Shown here: positions 16,568 through 17,318 of the stretch, piece after piece
Position numbering within the stretch: the first letter of the stretch is position 1
Layout of the letters: each line of letters opens with the position of its first letter
Assembly: GCA_030841765.1 (NCBI GenBank)
Contig: JAUUSS010000044.1
Coordinates: forward strand, 1 to 17,318
Direction of reading: 5' to 3'
Length of the DNA: 17,318 nucleotides
Origin: Collinsella aerofaciens
GTDB taxonomy: Bacteria > Actinomycetota > Coriobacteriia > Coriobacteriales > Coriobacteriaceae
Notes under the pieces: generated by a model
Databases searched by the model: none
Seen by the model: the letters and a program-made list of their open reading frames with translations, nothing else
What the model was told of the DNA's origin: nothing
Program-made: the position numbers and the translations under genes

Positions 16568-16589
16568 GTGAAATCTCCTTAAGTGTCTA

Positions 16590-16615
16590 CCGTGCGGCGC
16601 TTAGGCGGCACACGG
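16590..16615 (-). promoter_or_regulatory. Hairpin in rpsL-rpsG spacer, candidate S7 regulatory site
   Basis: On the minus strand CCGTGTGCCGC pairs with GCGCCGCACGG around a CTAA loop: eleven positions with one mismatch and one G-T wobble. No U-tract follows, so it is not a terminator. It ends about eight bases before the rpsG ribosome site. Location matches the S7 target of the E. coli str operon, but sequence similarity to that site was not tested. Confidence 0.5.
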
Positions 16616-16640
16616 CGAAAGTATCAAAACGTTATCTGGC

Positions 16641-17018
16641 TTATTTGGCCTTGGGGCGCTTAGCACCGTACTTGGAACGGGCCTGCATACGGTTCTGGAC
16701 CGGAGCAGCGTCGTAGGCGCCACGGATGACGTGATAACGGACACCAGGGAGGTCACGGACACGACCGCCGCGGACGAGCACGATGGAGTGCTCCTGCAGG
16801 TTGTGGCCCTCACCCGGGATGTAAGCAGTAACTTCGATGCCGTTGACAAGGCGAACACGGGCAACCTTACGAAGAGCCGAGTTCGGCTTCTTGGGGCTCG
16901 TGGTGAAGACGCGGGTGCACACGCCGCGCTTCTGGGAGTTGTGCTGCAGAGCAGCGTTCTTGGACTTCTTGGGCACGGAACGACGGCCCTGGCGAACCAG
17001 CTGGTTAATAGTAGGCAA
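16641..17018 (-). CDS. rpsL: 30S ribosomal protein S12 (TTG start, Arg88)
   Basis: This 125-residue S12 is the first gene of the str operon and part of the decoding centre. Lys43 and Lys44 in SPKKPNSALRK match E. coli, and Asp89 (the methylthiolated residue in E. coli) is kept, but residue 88 is Arg (GGRVRDLPG) where E. coli has Lys88. The codon is CGT on the minus strand. The start is TTG (plus CAA at 17016-17018), required by the universal MPTINQLVR N-terminus and supported by GAAGGAG seven bases upstream. The gene has its own promoter about 95 bases upstream. Confidence 0.98.
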   Translation of the reverse strand: MPTINQLVRQGRRSVPKKSKNAALQHNSQKRGVCTRVFTTSPKKPNSALRKVARVRLVNGIEVTAYIPGEGHNLQEHSIVLVRGGRVRDLPGVRYHVIRGAYDAAPVQNRMQARSKYGAKRPKAK

Positions 17019-17111
17019 AGCGTACTCCTTCTCGAATGATTCCAGCTTTCTGTAAAGTGCAACGGCTTGAATCGAGGGGTCAGCATCCCCCTACGAAACA
17101 CGCAGTTCGAT

Positions 17112-17140
17112 AGGATACGTGCCGTTAGCTGTGTCGTCAA
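17112..17140 (-). promoter_or_regulatory. rpsL: Promoter of the rpsL-rpsG-fusA-rpsJ operon
   Basis: Read on the minus strand, TTGACG (17135-17140) and TATCCT (17112-17117) are separated by exactly 17 bases, a near-consensus housekeeping sigma-70-type promoter. Transcription would start near 17105, leaving a leader of about 87 bases. It is the best promoter in the window, as expected for ribosomal genes. Confidence 0.8.
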
Positions 17141-17195
17141 CAGACCACGCCGCCGGGCGTATCCCAAAATTGGCACATTTCCGCAAAGCCTACAC

Positions 17196-17231
17196 AAAAG
17201 GAATCCCCTCCTGTGCGCTTGGGCGGATTCC
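17196..17231 (-). terminator. Probable intrinsic terminator of an upstream gene outside the window
   Basis: On the minus strand GGAATCC (17225-17231), extended by CC after a bulged G, pairs with GGGGATTCC, ending at 17200, and is followed by TTTTGTG. Stem of about nine pairs with a 13-base loop. It would end a transcript arriving from the right, before the rpsL promoter. The large loop and short T-run keep confidence moderate. Confidence 0.5.
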
Positions 17232-17260
17232 CGGACCGGGCGGCCCAGGTTTTAAGTTTG

Positions 17261-17318
17261 CTGCTCTACAGTCCTGGCTTGCACGGAGGCCACATTAAGT
17301 GGCCTCCGGCTCGTGCGG
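17261..17318 (+). repeat. Dispersed structured element, copy B (core only, cut by window edge)
   Basis: This is the second copy of the 58-base core, same length and orientation as 21-78, with 44 of 58 bases identical. The first 16 bases (CTGCTCTACAGTCCTG), the loop segment CACATTAAGTG and the final TGCGG are unchanged. The hairpin is 17285-17293 with 17299-17307. Compared with copy A, an A-T pair became G-C and a G-C pair became C-G, so pairing is kept. The window ends exactly at the core's last base, so any outer inverted repeat on the right is not visible. By analogy with copy A, the left arm would be the bases just before 17260 (AGGTTTTAAGTTT region). It lies upstream of the rpsL promoter, reading away from rpsL. 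Confidence 0.75.

Larger units (their letters stand above)
17019..17260 (-). other. rpsL upstream region: leader, promoter and terminator of the previous gene
   Basis: This stretch holds no gene. From the rpsL start outward it contains a roughly 87-base leader (ribosome site GAAGGAG; a five-pair hairpin AGGGG/CCCCT at 17075-17092), the promoter at 17112-17140, about 55 bases with nothing recognised, a probable terminator for an unseen upstream minus-strand gene (17196-17231) and the start of the repeat element. The short plus-strand frame here shows no family features. Confidence 0.6.

Overview
The window reads as a chromosomal housekeeping region of a GC-rich actinobacterium, most likely a gut Coriobacteriia member close to Collinsella. 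This placement is inference from the fused accDA gene, the FabK-type reductase, the sequence of ribosomal protein S12 and the use of TTG/GTG starts; no database search was possible. Apart from birA, every gene lies on the minus strand.

Right part (about 13.6-17.3 kb): a str-type ribosomal operon, rpsL-rpsG-fusA-rpsJ, read right to left. A near-consensus promoter lies at 17112-17140 and a strong intrinsic terminator follows rpsJ at 13544-13584. tuf, which usually follows fusA, is absent, and rpsJ is cut off from the rest of the S10 operon. rpsL and rpsJ both start with TTG. S12 carries Arg at position 88, where E. coli has Lys.

Middle (about 2.1-13.5 kb): a complete type II fatty-acid synthesis operon, fabH-acpP-fabK-fabD-fabG-fabF-accB-fabZ-accC-accDA, followed 16 bases later by an orphan PTS EIIC membrane gene. 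The order matches the streptococcal fab cluster, but fabT and fabM are missing from the head and accD and accA are fused. Diverging from fabH is birA, which encodes the biotin ligase that modifies AccB. The shared birA-fabH region holds two copies of a 19-base, partly palindromic motif, 48 bases apart, a good candidate for a fatty-acid or biotin operator. AccABCD makes malonyl-CoA, FabD loads it on ACP, FabH starts the chain, and FabG, FabZ, FabK and FabF cycle it.

Left part (about 0.1-2.1 kb): a cation diffusion facilitator gene (Mn-like metal site) and a histidine-phosphatase/phosphoglycerate-mutase-like gene, probably one transcript, separated from the fab operon by a hairpin-rich terminator region.

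The least explained signal sits at both ends. A 58-base core is repeated in the same orientation at 21-78 and 17261-17318 (44 of 58 bases identical). Each copy has a nine-pair hairpin with an invariant loop and two compensatory pair changes. The left copy is enclosed by a perfect 19-base inverted repeat (1-19 with 89-107). This looks like a dispersed structured-RNA or structured-DNA element. No tRNA, rRNA, CRISPR array or transposase gene was seen.
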